64,000 bases of DNA from Mycolicibacterium senegalense (GCF_019645875.1 NZ_CP081000.1:4030001-4094000), one strand, 5' to 3'. Positions 42,744 through 51,905 are shown, counted from the first letter of the stretch. Made by a program: numbers and translations. The notes: a model not told the origin generated them from the sequence alone.

Positions 42744-44172
42744 CACTGTTGCGGAGCTCCTGCGGACGGTCAGCGATCGCCCGCTGTTGGTCTGCGACGA
42801 AGAGCGGATCAGCTACGCCGAGGCGCGGCGCCGCTCCGCCGAGGTCGCCGGCGGCCTGATAGCCCTCGGCGCCGGCAAGGGCACACACGTCGGGTTGCTC
42901 TATCCGAACGGTGTCGATTTCGTAGTGGCGATGTTGGCGGTAGCCCGCATCGGTGCGGTGGTGGTGCCGTATTCCACCTTTCTCACCGCGGCCGAGCTGC
43001 ACAGCCAGCTACGCGCCAGCGATACTGCGATCCTGCTGTCGGCCCGCAGTTTTCGGCACCACGATTACGAGCACCGCCTGGCAACGATCGATACTCCGTG
43101 TCTACAACATGTGCTGTTCGACCTCCCGCACGCTGACCCGCGGTTGCCGGCCGATATCGAAGCCGATGTGGACGCGTGTGACCCGCTGGCCATCATCTAC
43201 ACCTCGGGATCCACCGGCTCCCCCAAAGGCGTGATCCACACGCACGGTTCACTGATCGGACATCAGCGCAACCTCAACGCCATCCGCGGGCACACGGCCG
43301 ACGACCGGCTGTTCTGCAACTCCCCGTTCTTCTGGATCGGCGGCTTCGCTTTCGGGCTCCTCGCCACGATGGTGGCCGGGTCGACGCTGATCTGTTCGAA
43401 TGCGACCGATGCCGGTGCCACCCTCGATCTCATCGAAGCCGAGAAACCCACCACGACCAACGGTTTCCTCGCCGGCATCGCCCACCTGAGCAAACACCCC
43501 AGCTACCAGGACCGCCACTTCTCGGCGAGGCGCGGCAACCTCTACCCCATCATGGCGCCCGACTGCCGCCCCGCCGACTCGGAACTGCGGCACAACATGC
43601 TGGGGATGACCGAGACCGGCAGTGTGGTGTTGATCGATGCCGATGATTCAGATCAGCCCGAACATCGTCGCGGCAGTTACGGCCGCCCCGCGCCCGGATT
43701 CGAGACGAAGGTGTTGGCTTCGGGCGAATTATGTGTGCGGGGACCGTATCTCATGCAAGGTTATTACGGGCGCAACCGCGAAGAGTGCTTCGATGCCGAC
43801 GGCTGGTTTCACACCGGCGATCTGGTGCGTGTCGACGACGACGGATACTTCTATTTTCTGGGCCGGGCCGGCGCGATGATCAAGACCGCCGGCGCCAATG
43901 TCACCCCCGGCGAAGTCGAGAAGGCGCTGGCCGATCTGGGTGTAACCGCCCACGTCCTCGGATTGCCAGACAGCGGGCGCGGGCAGATCGTAGCGGCCGT
44001 GATCGTCACCGATGACCCCGTCGACCTCGACGTGGTGCGTAGCCGGCTGCGCACCACGCTGTCCGCCTACAAGGTGCCGCGGGCATTCACGGTATGCCGC
44101 CCCGCCGACCTGCCGACGCTCTCCAGCGGCAAGCTCGACATGAGTGCACTGGCAAGGCTGTTCGATGACTGA
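42736..44172 (+). CDS. Acyl-CoA synthetase (FadD family)
   Basis: A 478-residue adenylate-forming ligase starting at a GTG inside the end of the previous gene. The P-loop is YTSGSTGSPKGVIHTH, the A5 motif MLGMTETGS, the aspartate motif GWFHTGDLVRVD, and the catalytic Lys lies in LSSGKLDMS. A stretch of about 25-30 residues around the usual acyl-binding tunnel (before NMLGMTETGS) appears shorter than in typical FadD proteins. The next gene is a diverged paralog that overlaps it by 8 bp. Confidence 0.9.
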   Translation: MSDTVAELLRTVSDRPLLVCDEERISYAEARRRSAEVAGGLIALGAGKGTHVGLLYPNGVDFVVAMLAVARIGAVVVPYSTFLTAAELHSQLRASDTAILLSARSFRHHDYEHRLATIDTPCLQHVLFDLPHADPRLPADIEADVDACDPLAIIYTSGSTGSPKGVIHTHGSLIGHQRNLNAIRGHTADDRLFCNSPFFWIGGFAFGLLATMVAGSTLICSNATDAGATLDLIEAEKPTTTNGFLAGIAHLSKHPSYQDRHFSARRGNLYPIMAPDCRPADSELRHNMLGMTETGSVVLIDADDSDQPEHRRGSYGRPAPGFETKVLASGELCVRGPYLMQGYYGRNREECFDADGWFHTGDLVRVDDDGYFYFLGRAGAMIKTAGANVTPGEVEKALADLGVTAHVLGLPDSGRGQIVAAVIVTDDPVDLDVVRSRLRTTLSAYKVPRAFTVCRPADLPTLSSGKLDMSALARLFDD

Positions 44173-45502
44173 CACCATCGACGCGCTGGTGCGCGCTCAT
44201 TCGTCATCGACCAAACCGGCGGTGGTCGATCCGTCGATGCGGATCGGCGCCGTCCTGGTGCCGTTGAGCACTCTGCTTCGGCCAGGGGAACTCGCGGCGC
44301 AATTACGCATGGCGTCGGTGCAGTTCCTCATCGCGGTTGACGAGTTCCGTGGGCATCGTTACCCGGTGAACCGGAATGAAGTGCCCGCGCTGCGGACTGT
44401 GTGGACCGCCGAGGAAGCACAGGGGTTCAGCGGACCACGTGCCCGGGCTGATGCGCTGGCGTCCTGCGTGCGCGAAAGCGACCCGATGGTCATCATGTTC
44501 ACCTCGGGAAGCAGCGGAGCGCCTAAAGGTACTGTCCATTCGCATCGAAATGCCCTGGGAGCCGTCCGTTCTGGACTCGACGCGCGCTGTATCACCGCCG
44601 ACACCCGCCTATATCTTCCGATGCCGTTCTTCTGGGTCGGCGGTTTCGGTGCCGGCATCCTCTCGGCGCTGCTCGCCGGGGCCACCCTGGTCACCGAACC
44701 GGTCCCCCGCTCCGAATCCACGCTCGAACTCCTCGAACGCGAACAGGTCACGCTGTTCCGTGGCTGGCCCGAACAGGCCGAGGCGCTGGCCCACCACGCC
44801 GCAGCCGCGGACCTCAGCGCGCTACAGCTGGGAAGCCTCGAAGCCCTCTTGCCGGACCAGATGCGGTCACGCCCCGGAGCGCGAGCGTCGTTGTTGGGGA
44901 TGACGGAATCGTTCGGGCCGTACTGCGGATATCGAGTAGACACCGACATGCCGGAATCGGCATGGGGCAGCTGCGGTAAGCCGTTCGACGGCATGGACGT
45001 ACGCATCGTCGACACCGAAACCGGCGCACCGGTGACCCCTGGCCAAACCGGGGCAATCCAGATCCGTGGCCCGCACGTGATGCGGGGCATCTGCCGGCGC
45101 AGCCGAGAAGACGTCTTCACCGCCGACGGTTACTACCCCACCGGTGATCTCGGCCACCTCGACGCCGAGGGATTTCTGTTCTACCGAGGCCGATCGGACG
45201 ACATGTTCAAGGTCCGTGGCGCGACGGTCTATCCGAGTGAAGTGACCCGGGCGCTGCGATCTGTTTCCGGCGTCCACGCCGCCTATGTGGTCAATGTTCC
45301 CGACGGCCAGACCAATCGGGTCGGTGCGGTAGTGGTGGGCGACGGGCTGTCGGTGGAGGCGCTGCGTAACGACATTCTTTCGGCCATCAGCTCGTTCAAA
45401 GTGCCCACACTCTGGCTCGTCCTCGATGAGGACGACGTCCCGCGCGGGGCCACCGGAAAGGTCGACAACGCCGCACTGCGGGCCATGCTGGAGAGGTGCT
45501 GA
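44165..45502 (+). CDS. Acyl-CoA synthetase paralog with internal N-terminal deletion
   Basis: A 445-residue FadD-type protein. Its P-loop (FTSGSSGAPKGTVHSH), aspartate motif (GYYPTGDLGHLD), hinge (YRGRSDDMFKVRGATVYPSEV) and catalytic Lys (ATGKVDN) are intact. Near residues 22-27 the text passes directly from PAVVDPS to MRIGAVLVPLSTLL. In the paralog just upstream, about 47 residues separate the equivalent segments, holding the first beta-strand/helix layer of the N-terminal subdomain. The reading frame is kept, so this is a clean in-frame deletion, natural or a sequencing artefact. The enzyme may be impaired or changed in acyl binding. It overlaps its neighbour by 8 bp. Confidence 0.85.
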   Translation: MTDTIDALVRAHSSSTKPAVVDPSMRIGAVLVPLSTLLRPGELAAQLRMASVQFLIAVDEFRGHRYPVNRNEVPALRTVWTAEEAQGFSGPRARADALASCVRESDPMVIMFTSGSSGAPKGTVHSHRNALGAVRSGLDARCITADTRLYLPMPFFWVGGFGAGILSALLAGATLVTEPVPRSESTLELLEREQVTLFRGWPEQAEALAHHAAAADLSALQLGSLEALLPDQMRSRPGARASLLGMTESFGPYCGYRVDTDMPESAWGSCGKPFDGMDVRIVDTETGAPVTPGQTGAIQIRGPHVMRGICRRSREDVFTADGYYPTGDLGHLDAEGFLFYRGRSDDMFKVRGATVYPSEVTRALRSVSGVHAAYVVNVPDGQTNRVGAVVVGDGLSVEALRNDILSAISSFKVPTLWLVLDEDDVPRGATGKVDNAALRAMLERC

Positions 45503-45505
45503 CCA

Positions 45506-45904
45506 TTGACCGCCAACATCTTCGAACTGTTCGAGCTGATCGGCTATCGGGATGCCCCCGGATCGGCCGACGAGGCAGTGGTCGAGCTTCCCGTCGCCCC
45601 GCACGTGGTCAACACCAACGGCGGCCTGCAGGGCGGTCTGCTCGCGACCCTGGTCGACACCGCGGCCGGCAAGCTTGCCATGCGGCAATTGCCATCGGGG
45701 CACAGCGTGGTGACCTCGGACCTCAACCTGCGCTACCTTCGGCCGGTTACCGACGGCTCGGCCCGCGCCGTCGCCCGCATCGTGCATACCGGCAAACGGT
45801 CCATCGTCATCCAGGTCGACATCTTCACCGTCCCGGACAACGACCTGGCCGTCATCGCCACCGTCAGCTTTGCGAAGATCCAAGCCAAGGAGGCAACGTC
45901 GTGA
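45506..45904 (+). CDS. Hotdog-fold thioesterase-like protein (PaaI family)
   Basis: A 132-residue single hotdog domain. The active-site helix reads NGGLQGGLLATLVDTAAGKLA: the catalytic Asp is kept, but the usual His of the HGG motif is Gln, so activity may be altered. SDLNLRYLRPV is the typical second conserved strand. The start is a TTG at 45506, 3 bp after the synthetase stop. It would release free acid from a CoA thioester, perhaps resetting the CoA pool of this operon. Its stop overlaps the next start (GTGA). Confidence 0.83.
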   Translation: MTANIFELFELIGYRDAPGSADEAVVELPVAPHVVNTNGGLQGGLLATLVDTAAGKLAMRQLPSGHSVVTSDLNLRYLRPVTDGSARAVARIVHTGKRSIVIQVDIFTVPDNDLAVIATVSFAKIQAKEATS

Positions 45905-46728
45905 AGCTCGGACTGTCCACACCTATCGTCATGCAGCATCCCGGTGAGTTCTCGCCGTGGGAGGCCGGCGCGGGCCCTGACGAGCTGGCACTGGTCGCCG
46001 AGACCGCCGATCGTTTGGGGTTTCACCACCTCACGTGCGCCGAGCACACCGGTATCCCCGCCTCGGCCGCCGGGGTGCGCGGGACGGTGTACTGGGATCC
46101 GCTGGCCACCTTGTCATTCCTGGCGGCCCGCACCCGCCGGATCCGACTGGCCACTGCCGTGGTGGTGCTCCCCTATCACCACCCCGTGGCGCTAGCGAAG
46201 AGCTATGGCACCCTCGACCGGCTCAGTGGCGGGCGCGTGATCCTCGGTGTCGGCGTCGGATCTCTGACCGAGGAGTTCGAACTGCTCGGTGCCCAGTTCG
46301 ACGACCGCGGGGCCGCGGCCGACCGCGATATCGCCCGACTGCGGGCCGCGTGGGGTCAGCCGGTGGTCGACGGCTTTGCGATCGAACCGCACGCCACGAC
46401 CACCGACCTGTCGGTCTGGGTGGGCGGGCGCACCAAACGCTCGCTGCGTCGGGCTGTCGAATTGGGCACCGGCTGGATGCCTTTCGGCCTCTCGGCCGAC
46501 ACGATCGCCGAGCTCCTCGCGCCGCATGACCTGCCCGCGGGTTTCGACGTCGTCCTGTCCCCCGGTGCGGCGCTGGACCCGTTGGGCGATCCGGACGCCG
46601 CACGCGGGCGTCTGAGCCGGTTGCGCGACGTCGGAGCCACCATCGCCAACTGCTCGGTGCAGGCCCGCAATGCCGAACACTTCTGCGAGCAGCTCGCGGC
46701 GCTGCAGGCGATCGGCGAGGATCTGTAG
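45901..46728 (+). CDS. LLM-class F420-dependent oxidoreductase
   Basis: A 275-residue luciferase-like TIM barrel, with TRRIRLATAVVVLPYHHPVALAKSYGTLDRLSGGRVILGVGVG as the diagnostic block and SVWVGGRTKRSLRRAVELGTGWMPFG near the C terminus (TIGR03619-like). The GTG at 45901 overlaps the preceding stop. As the last gene of the crotonase/ligase operon it probably reduces or oxidises an intermediate of the pathway with F420. It shares family, not close similarity, with the partial gene at the window start. Confidence 0.9.
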   Translation: MKLGLSTPIVMQHPGEFSPWEAGAGPDELALVAETADRLGFHHLTCAEHTGIPASAAGVRGTVYWDPLATLSFLAARTRRIRLATAVVVLPYHHPVALAKSYGTLDRLSGGRVILGVGVGSLTEEFELLGAQFDDRGAAADRDIARLRAAWGQPVVDGFAIEPHATTTDLSVWVGGRTKRSLRRAVELGTGWMPFGLSADTIAELLAPHDLPAGFDVVLSPGAALDPLGDPDAARGRLSRLRDVGATIANCSVQARNAEHFCEQLAALQAIGEDL

Positions 46729-46745
46729 TCATGCAATGTTGACCA

Positions 46746-47933
46746 TTACACGATGGCGTTGGTCCGCAGCTCGGAGATCTGTGCGGCGTCATAGCCGACC
46801 TCGGCGAGCACCTCGTCAGTGTGTTCCCCCAACAGCGGAGCCCGCCGGCGGATCGTGCCCGGTGTCGCCGACATCCGGAACGGGGTTTCGATGATCGGCA
46901 CGTCCCGTGAGGCTCCCGGATACGGGACCCGCTGCAGGTAACCCATGGCCTGAATGTGCGGATCGTCGAGCACATCCTGCGTGGAATGTAACGGTGCGGC
47001 CGGCATTTTCGCCTTTTCCAACAGTTCCAGTACTTCGGCCTTGGTCTTGTCTGCGCACCAGTCGGCCATGATGTCGTTGAGAACATCGCCGTTGGCCCAA
47101 CGGGTGTCGTCGTTGGCGAACCGCGGATCGTCGAACAGTTCCTCGCGCCCGACCAGTCGGCACCAGCGCTTGAACATGGGCTGACCCGCCACCTGAAGCA
47201 GAACCCATTGATCGTCGGCGGTGCGATACAGATCGCACGGCGCCACCGACGCGCCCTGGTTGCCCATCCTGGGCTTGTCGACCTGCAGCAGTTCCCGCTC
47301 GATCAGGAACGCGTTCGACAACATCAGGGCGGTCGGCAACAGGGCCCCCTCGACGTGCTGGCCCTCACCGGTCTTGTCGCGGTGATACAGCGCCATCATC
47401 ACGCCGATCGCCAGAGTCAGCGCGGTGCCGAAATCCGCGTAGGGCACCACGGTTCGGATCGGCTGATCCGGCAGGCCCTGCCGGTAGACCGCCCCCGACA
47501 TCACCTGCCCGGCGCCGTCGAAGCCGATCTTGTCGCTGTACGGCCCGCCTTCACCGTAGGCGGTGGCGCTGGCCAGGATGATGTCGGGCTTGACTGCCTT
47601 GAGCGTCTCGTAGTCCAGTCCGCTGGCCCGCATCCCGGCTGCCGGCATGTTGGCGATCACGATGTCGGCCTGGGCCACCAGGCGGCGGGTGATCTCGGCG
47701 CCCTCAGCGGTGGTGGAGTCCAGCGTCAGTGAGCGCTTGTTGCGGTTGCACTGCAGGAAGGTGCCACCCTCCCCGCCCTCGGTGACGGCCTGCACCCAAC
47801 GGTCTTCCCCGCCTTCGCGTTTCTCCACGCGCAACACGTCGGCACCCATGTCGGCCAGGATCGCGCTGCACCACGGTGCGGCGATGAACCGACCGTAGTC
47901 GAGCACCCGGATCCCGTCGAGAACCCCTGCCAT
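46746..47933 (-). CDS. Class III (CaiB/BaiF) CoA transferase
   Basis: A 395-residue family III CoA transferase. It begins LDGIRVLDYGRFIAAPWCSAILADMGADVLRVEK, and the catalytic Asp is in VVPYADFGTAL; GFDGAGQVMSG is a further family mark. It moves CoA between acids without ATP. It converges on the LLM gene and is separated from the GntR gene upstream by inverted repeat copy 3, so it probably has its own promoter although it follows the same strand. May serve as an ATP-free way to activate the substrate or to recycle CoA. Confidence 0.93.
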   Translation of the reverse strand: MAGVLDGIRVLDYGRFIAAPWCSAILADMGADVLRVEKREGGEDRWVQAVTEGGEGGTFLQCNRNKRSLTLDSTTAEGAEITRRLVAQADIVIANMPAAGMRASGLDYETLKAVKPDIILASATAYGEGGPYSDKIGFDGAGQVMSGAVYRQGLPDQPIRTVVPYADFGTALTLAIGVMMALYHRDKTGEGQHVEGALLPTALMLSNAFLIERELLQVDKPRMGNQGASVAPCDLYRTADDQWVLLQVAGQPMFKRWCRLVGREELFDDPRFANDDTRWANGDVLNDIMADWCADKTKAEVLELLEKAKMPAAPLHSTQDVLDDPHIQAMGYLQRVPYPGASRDVPIIETPFRMSATPGTIRRRAPLLGEHTDEVLAEVGYDAAQISELRTNAIV

Positions 47934-47952
47934 ACTCGCTCGCCTTCCTTCG

Positions 47953-48012
47953 GCGAGCAGACGCGTATGTACCCATTTCCGGCTGAAATCGGGTACATAC
48001 GCGTCTGCTCGC
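47953..48012. repeat. GAGCAGACGC inverted repeat, copy 3 (perfect)
   Basis: A perfect 22-bp stem, 47953-47974 with 47991-48012, beginning GCGAGCAGACGCGTATG and ending with its complement. The loop contains a further ATTTC/GAAAT stem. It lies just after the GntR stop (leftward) and before the CoA transferase start, as a terminator for the operon at 48028-51841. Confidence 0.8.
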
Positions 48013-48027
48013 GGGTCAAAGTTGCCT

Positions 48028-48696
48028 CTACTCGAGCACGCCCATGCGGTGGAGGTGTTCGGTCAACGGTTTCGACGCCGCGCACAGATGCTCGGCCATG
48101 GCGTCGCGGGCCGCTTCCCCGTCACGTGCCCTGAGCGCGGCCAGTATCCGGCGGTGGTCATGCGTGGACTGCTGAGGCCAGCCTTCGACGGTCGGATACA
48201 CCGATTCCAGTGCGTAGCGGGTGATCTGGGACATCAGCTGGGCCAGCTTCGGCGATTCGGCGGCCCGGTTCACACCGCGATGGAAGGCGTGGTTGAGCCG
48301 GACGGCCGCGTCGTGATCATCGCGGGCGTAGGCGTCTTCCAGCTCCCGCTGGATCCGGTCGAGTTCGTCGAGTTGCCCGTCGCTGATCTGGCCCGCGGCC
48401 CGCAAAGCCAGCTGCCCACCGATGTGGGCCTGCACGCCGGCCACGTCGTCGATGTCACGGCGGGTGACCGGCAGCACCAGAAATCCACGCCGGGGTTGTT
48501 GGGTCAGCAGCCCTTCGGTGCGTAGGCCGAACAACGCCTCGCGCACCGGCGTCACGCTGATGCCCAGTTCGTCCGCGAGCTGCTCGAGGCGGATGTATTT
48601 GCCGGCCGGATAGGTGCCGTCGAAGATCCGTCTTCGGATCAGCCGGGCCACATCCTCGGCCAGCTGCGGCCGCGCGGCGAAATCGGGTATGGACAC
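48028..48696 (-). CDS. GntR-family regulator (FCD subfamily)
   Basis: A 222-residue GntR/FCD regulator with a winged helix (YIRLEQLADELGISVTPVREALFGLRTEGLLTQQPRRGF) in residues 10-75 and a helical FCD domain with the usual Asp/His metal positions (DDHDAAVRLNHAFHRGVNRA). The GTG at 48696 is 4 bp after the acyl-CoA dehydrogenase stop, so it is the last gene of the SDR-thiolase-dehydrogenase operon. It may control that operon and the divergent one at 51956, where an AT-rich near-palindrome lies. Confidence 0.9.
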   Translation of the reverse strand: MSIPDFAARPQLAEDVARLIRRRIFDGTYPAGKYIRLEQLADELGISVTPVREALFGLRTEGLLTQQPRRGFLVLPVTRRDIDDVAGVQAHIGGQLALRAAGQISDGQLDELDRIQRELEDAYARDDHDAAVRLNHAFHRGVNRAAESPKLAQLMSQITRYALESVYPTVEGWPQQSTHDHRRILAALRARDGEAARDAMAEHLCAASKPLTEHLHRMGVLE

Positions 48697-48699
48697 GGC

Positions 48700-49893
48700 T
48701 CAGACCCGATAGTCGGACAACAGTCGCTTGCTGATGATGTTCTTCTGGATCTCGCTGGTGCCCTCGCCGATCAGCAGGAAGGGAGCATCGCGCATCAGCC
48801 GCTCGATCTCGTACTCCTTGGAATAGCCGTAGCCGCCGTGGATCCGGAAGCTCTGCTGGGTGACTTCGGAGCAGAACTCGCTGGCCAGGTACTTCGCCAT
48901 CCCGGCGGCGACGTCGTTGCGTTCACCGGAGTCCTTGAGCCGGGCGGCGTTGACCATCATCAGGTGGGCCGCTTCGACTTTCGTCGCCATCTCGGCCAAT
49001 TGGAATGCCACCGCCTGGTGTTCGGCGATCGGTTTGCCGAAGGTCTCCCGCTGCTGTGCGTAGCGGACCGCCAGTTCGAAGGCCCGGATTCCGACACCGC
49101 AGGCGCGAGCCGAGACGTTGACGCGCCCGACCTCGACCCCGTCCATCATCTGGAAGAAGCCCTGGCCGGTGACGGCGCCGAGCACGTCGTCGGCACTGGC
49201 CCGGTAGCCGTCGAAGATCAGCTCTGTGGTGTCGATGCCCTTGTAGCCCAGCTTGTCGAGCTTGCCCGGGATGGTCAGGCCGGGCACGACTTCGCCGAAG
49301 CCGGTGGGCTTTTCGACGAGGAACGCGGTCAGGTTTCGGTGCGGCTTGTCCGCACCCTCGTCGGTGCGTACCAGCGCCGCCACCAGCGTCGAGCTACCGC
49401 CGTTGGTCAGCCACATCTTCTGGCCGTCGATCGTGTACGTGCCGTCGTCGTTCTTCTTGGCCCGGGTACGGATGGCCGCCACGTCGGAGCCCAACTCGGG
49501 TTCCGACATCGAGAACGCGCCCCGAGTTTCGCCGGTGGCCATGCGTGGCAAGAACTTCCGCTTCTGGGCGTCGGTTCCGTGCTGCCGGATCATGTAGGCG
49601 ACGATGAAGTGGGTGTTGATCACCCCGGACACGCTCATCCAGCCGCGGGCCAGTTCCTCGACGCACAGCGCGTAGGTGAGCAGCGATTCGCCGAGCCCGC
49701 CGTACTCCTCGGGAATCATCAGCCCGAACAGGCCCATGTCCTTCATTTGGTCGACGATGGCCTGGGGGTAGGTGTCGGAGTGCTCGAGTTCCTGGGCCGT
49801 CGGAATGACTTCCTTGTCGACGAATTGCCGTACCGTCGAGACGATCTCGGTCTGGAACTCGGTGAGCCCCAGGGTCTGGGCAAGTCTGGTCAT
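48700..49893 (-). CDS. Acyl-CoA dehydrogenase
   Basis: A 397-residue acyl-CoA dehydrogenase with the complete canonical set: FSMSEPELGSDVAAI for FAD/substrate, RIHGGYGYSKEYEIERLMRD and IGEGTSEIQK, in which Glu before GTS is the expected catalytic base. It is therefore likely a homotetrameric enzyme, unlike the pair at 20071-22301. The ATG overlaps the thiolase stop by 4 bp. With the thiolase and SDR it gives most of a beta-oxidation round. Confidence 0.93.
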   Translation of the reverse strand: MTRLAQTLGLTEFQTEIVSTVRQFVDKEVIPTAQELEHSDTYPQAIVDQMKDMGLFGLMIPEEYGGLGESLLTYALCVEELARGWMSVSGVINTHFIVAYMIRQHGTDAQKRKFLPRMATGETRGAFSMSEPELGSDVAAIRTRAKKNDDGTYTIDGQKMWLTNGGSSTLVAALVRTDEGADKPHRNLTAFLVEKPTGFGEVVPGLTIPGKLDKLGYKGIDTTELIFDGYRASADDVLGAVTGQGFFQMMDGVEVGRVNVSARACGVGIRAFELAVRYAQQRETFGKPIAEHQAVAFQLAEMATKVEAAHLMMVNAARLKDSGERNDVAAGMAKYLASEFCSEVTQQSFRIHGGYGYSKEYEIERLMRDAPFLLIGEGTSEIQKNIISKRLLSDYRV

Positions 49894-51104
49894 GACACCC
49901 TCTCGAAAACCGCGGCGAGCCCCTGCCCGCCGCCGATGCACATGGTTTCCAGGCCGTACCGGGCCTGACGCCGATCCAGTTCCCGGGCCAGCGTGGCGAG
50001 CATCCGCCCGCCGGTGGCCCCGACCGGATGTCCCAGCGAGATACCGGATCCCCGGACGTTGGTGCGCTCGAGGTCGCCCTCGCCGAACTTCCATTCCTTC
50101 ATCACGGCCAGCGCCTGGGCGGCGAACGCCTCGTTGAGTTCGATGAGGTCGATGTCGCTCAACTGCAGATCGGCCTTGGCCAGGGCCACCTCGGTGGCCG
50201 GAACCGGCCCGATGCCCATGACATTGGGCGCGACGCCCGCCGAACCCCACGACACCATGCGCACGAGTGGCCGCAGACCGAGCTCGGCCGCCTTCTCCGG
50301 GGTGGTCACAATGCACATCGACGCGGCATCGTTCTGACCGCTGGAGTTGCCCGCAGTCACGGTTGATTCCGGATCCTGCTTGAGCAGAACGGGTTTGAGC
50401 TTGGCCAGGGCCTCCACCGTGGTGTCCGCCCGCGGGTGCTCATCGGTGTCGATCACCGTGTCGCCCTTACGAGAGCTGACCGTCACGGGAATGATCTCCT
50501 CGGCCAGAACGCCGGATTCCTGGGCCGCCACGGCGCTGCGATGCGAGCGCACCGCGAGCTCGTCCTGCTCGGTGCGGGTGACGCCGTATTCGCGGCGCAG
50601 GTTCTCGGCCGTCTCCAGCATTCCGCCCGGCACCGGATAGAACTGCCCACCGGCGGTGGTGCGTCCGCGTGCCAGCCCGTCGTGAATCTGGACACCGGTA
50701 CGCGCTCCGCCCCAACGCATGTCGGTGGAGTAGAACGCGACGTTGCTCATGCTTTCCGCACCACCGGCCACCACCAGATCGTTGTCACCGCTGCGTACCT
50801 GCAGGCAGGCCTGGATTACGGCCTGCAGCCCGGACCCGCAGCGCCGGTCGACCTGCATGCCGGGAACCGTCACCGGTAGGCCGGCGTCGAGCGCCACCAC
50901 GCGGCCGATGGCCGGAGCTTCACTGTTGGGATAGCAGTGCCCCAGAATCACATCCTGTACCTGCTCCGGTCCCACACCGGTGCGCTCCAGCAGACCCTTG
51001 AGTGCGGCGACGCCCAGTTCGACGGCGGTGAGAGACGCGAACATGCCGCCGTAGCGGCCGATCGGGGTGCGGACCGGTTCGCAGATAACCGCGTCGCGGG
51101 TCAT
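49890..51104 (-). CDS. Thiolase (acetyl-CoA C-acyltransferase, FadA type)
   Basis: A 404-residue thiolase with nucleophile C89 (DRRCGSGLQA), NEAFAAQ, the catalytic His in ISLGHPVGATG and the second Cys in TMCIGGGQG. All catalytic residues are present. Its ends overlap both neighbours by 4 bp, so the SDR, thiolase and dehydrogenase are translationally coupled. It cleaves a 3-oxoacyl-CoA with CoA; the chain length preferred cannot be read. Confidence 0.94.
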   Translation of the reverse strand: MTRDAVICEPVRTPIGRYGGMFASLTAVELGVAALKGLLERTGVGPEQVQDVILGHCYPNSEAPAIGRVVALDAGLPVTVPGMQVDRRCGSGLQAVIQACLQVRSGDNDLVVAGGAESMSNVAFYSTDMRWGGARTGVQIHDGLARGRTTAGGQFYPVPGGMLETAENLRREYGVTRTEQDELAVRSHRSAVAAQESGVLAEEIIPVTVSSRKGDTVIDTDEHPRADTTVEALAKLKPVLLKQDPESTVTAGNSSGQNDAASMCIVTTPEKAAELGLRPLVRMVSWGSAGVAPNVMGIGPVPATEVALAKADLQLSDIDLIELNEAFAAQALAVMKEWKFGEGDLERTNVRGSGISLGHPVGATGGRMLATLARELDRRQARYGLETMCIGGGQGLAAVFERVS

Positions 51105-51841
51105 ACGTGCCGACCTCCGGTCACCTCGAGCACGGTACCGGTCATGTACGACGACAGGTCGCTGGCCAAGAACAGTGCCACCTTGGCCACCTCGTCGGGT
51201 TCGCCGGCACGGCCCATCGGAATCTCGGCCAGCTTCTGATCCCAGATCCGTTGCGGCATGGCCTCGGTCATCGCCGAGCGGATCAGCCCCGGCTGGATCG
51301 CGTTGACGCGGACCCCGAGATGGGCAAGCTCCTTGGCCGACGCCTTGGTCATGCCGACGATGCCGGCTTTGGCAGCCGAGTAGTTGGTCTGGCCGACCAA
51401 GCCGACCTTGCCCGAGATCGAGGACATGTTCACGATCGCGCCGCGCTTGTTCTCGCGCATGATCGCCGCGGCCGACTTGGTGCCGTTCCAGGTGCCCTTC
51501 AGGTGCACGGCGATGACCTGGTCGAACTGCTCCTCGGTCATCTTGCGCAAGGTCGCGTCACGCGTGATGCCCGCGTTGTTCACCATGATGTCCAGCCCGC
51601 CGAATCGCTCGACGGCGGCCCGCACGAGCGCCTCCACCTCGGCGGACGATGTCACGTCGCAACGAACCGCGGTTGCCACGTCGGGGCCACCGAGCTCCTG
51701 GGCGGCCGCCTCGGTGGCTTCCAGGTTGACGTCGCCGAGCACCACTCGAGCACCCTCGCCGATGAAGCGTTTCGCGATGGCCAGGCCCAGACCCTGGGCA
51801 CCGCCTGTCACCACTGCAGTCTGACCGGTCAGCAACGACAC
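51101..51841 (-). CDS. SDR-family 3-hydroxyacyl-CoA/3-oxoacyl dehydrogenase (FabG-like)
   Basis: A 246-residue classical SDR with TGGAQGLG, NNAGITRD, Ser in NMSSISG and YSAAK, and the FabG-like ending SSYMTGTVLEVTGG. In a beta-oxidation operon it most likely oxidises a 3-hydroxyacyl-CoA. I use the GTG at 51841; the longer frame to 51889 reaches into the shared promoter. It heads the leftward operon and is divergent from the acyl-CoA dehydrogenase at 51956. Confidence 0.9.
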   Translation of the reverse strand: MSLLTGQTAVVTGGAQGLGLAIAKRFIGEGARVVLGDVNLEATEAAAQELGGPDVATAVRCDVTSSAEVEALVRAAVERFGGLDIMVNNAGITRDATLRKMTEEQFDQVIAVHLKGTWNGTKSAAAIMRENKRGAIVNMSSISGKVGLVGQTNYSAAKAGIVGMTKASAKELAHLGVRVNAIQPGLIRSAMTEAMPQRIWDQKLAEIPMGRAGEPDEVAKVALFLASDLSSYMTGTVLEVTGGRHV

Positions 51842-51887
51842 CTGATCACCTAACTTTCGATCGCGGGGGCTCTGTCTGGCCCAGATC

Positions 51888-51905
51888 ATATTTCATATAC
51901 GATAT
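51888..51905. promoter_or_regulatory. AT-rich near-palindrome in divergent promoter
   Basis: ATATTTCATATACGATAT, symmetric in its ends and centre (ATAT...ATAT...ATAT). It is a local AT-rich island in the 114-bp gap between divergent beta-oxidation operons and could be the operator of the GntR/FCD regulator at 48028. Confidence 0.4.
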
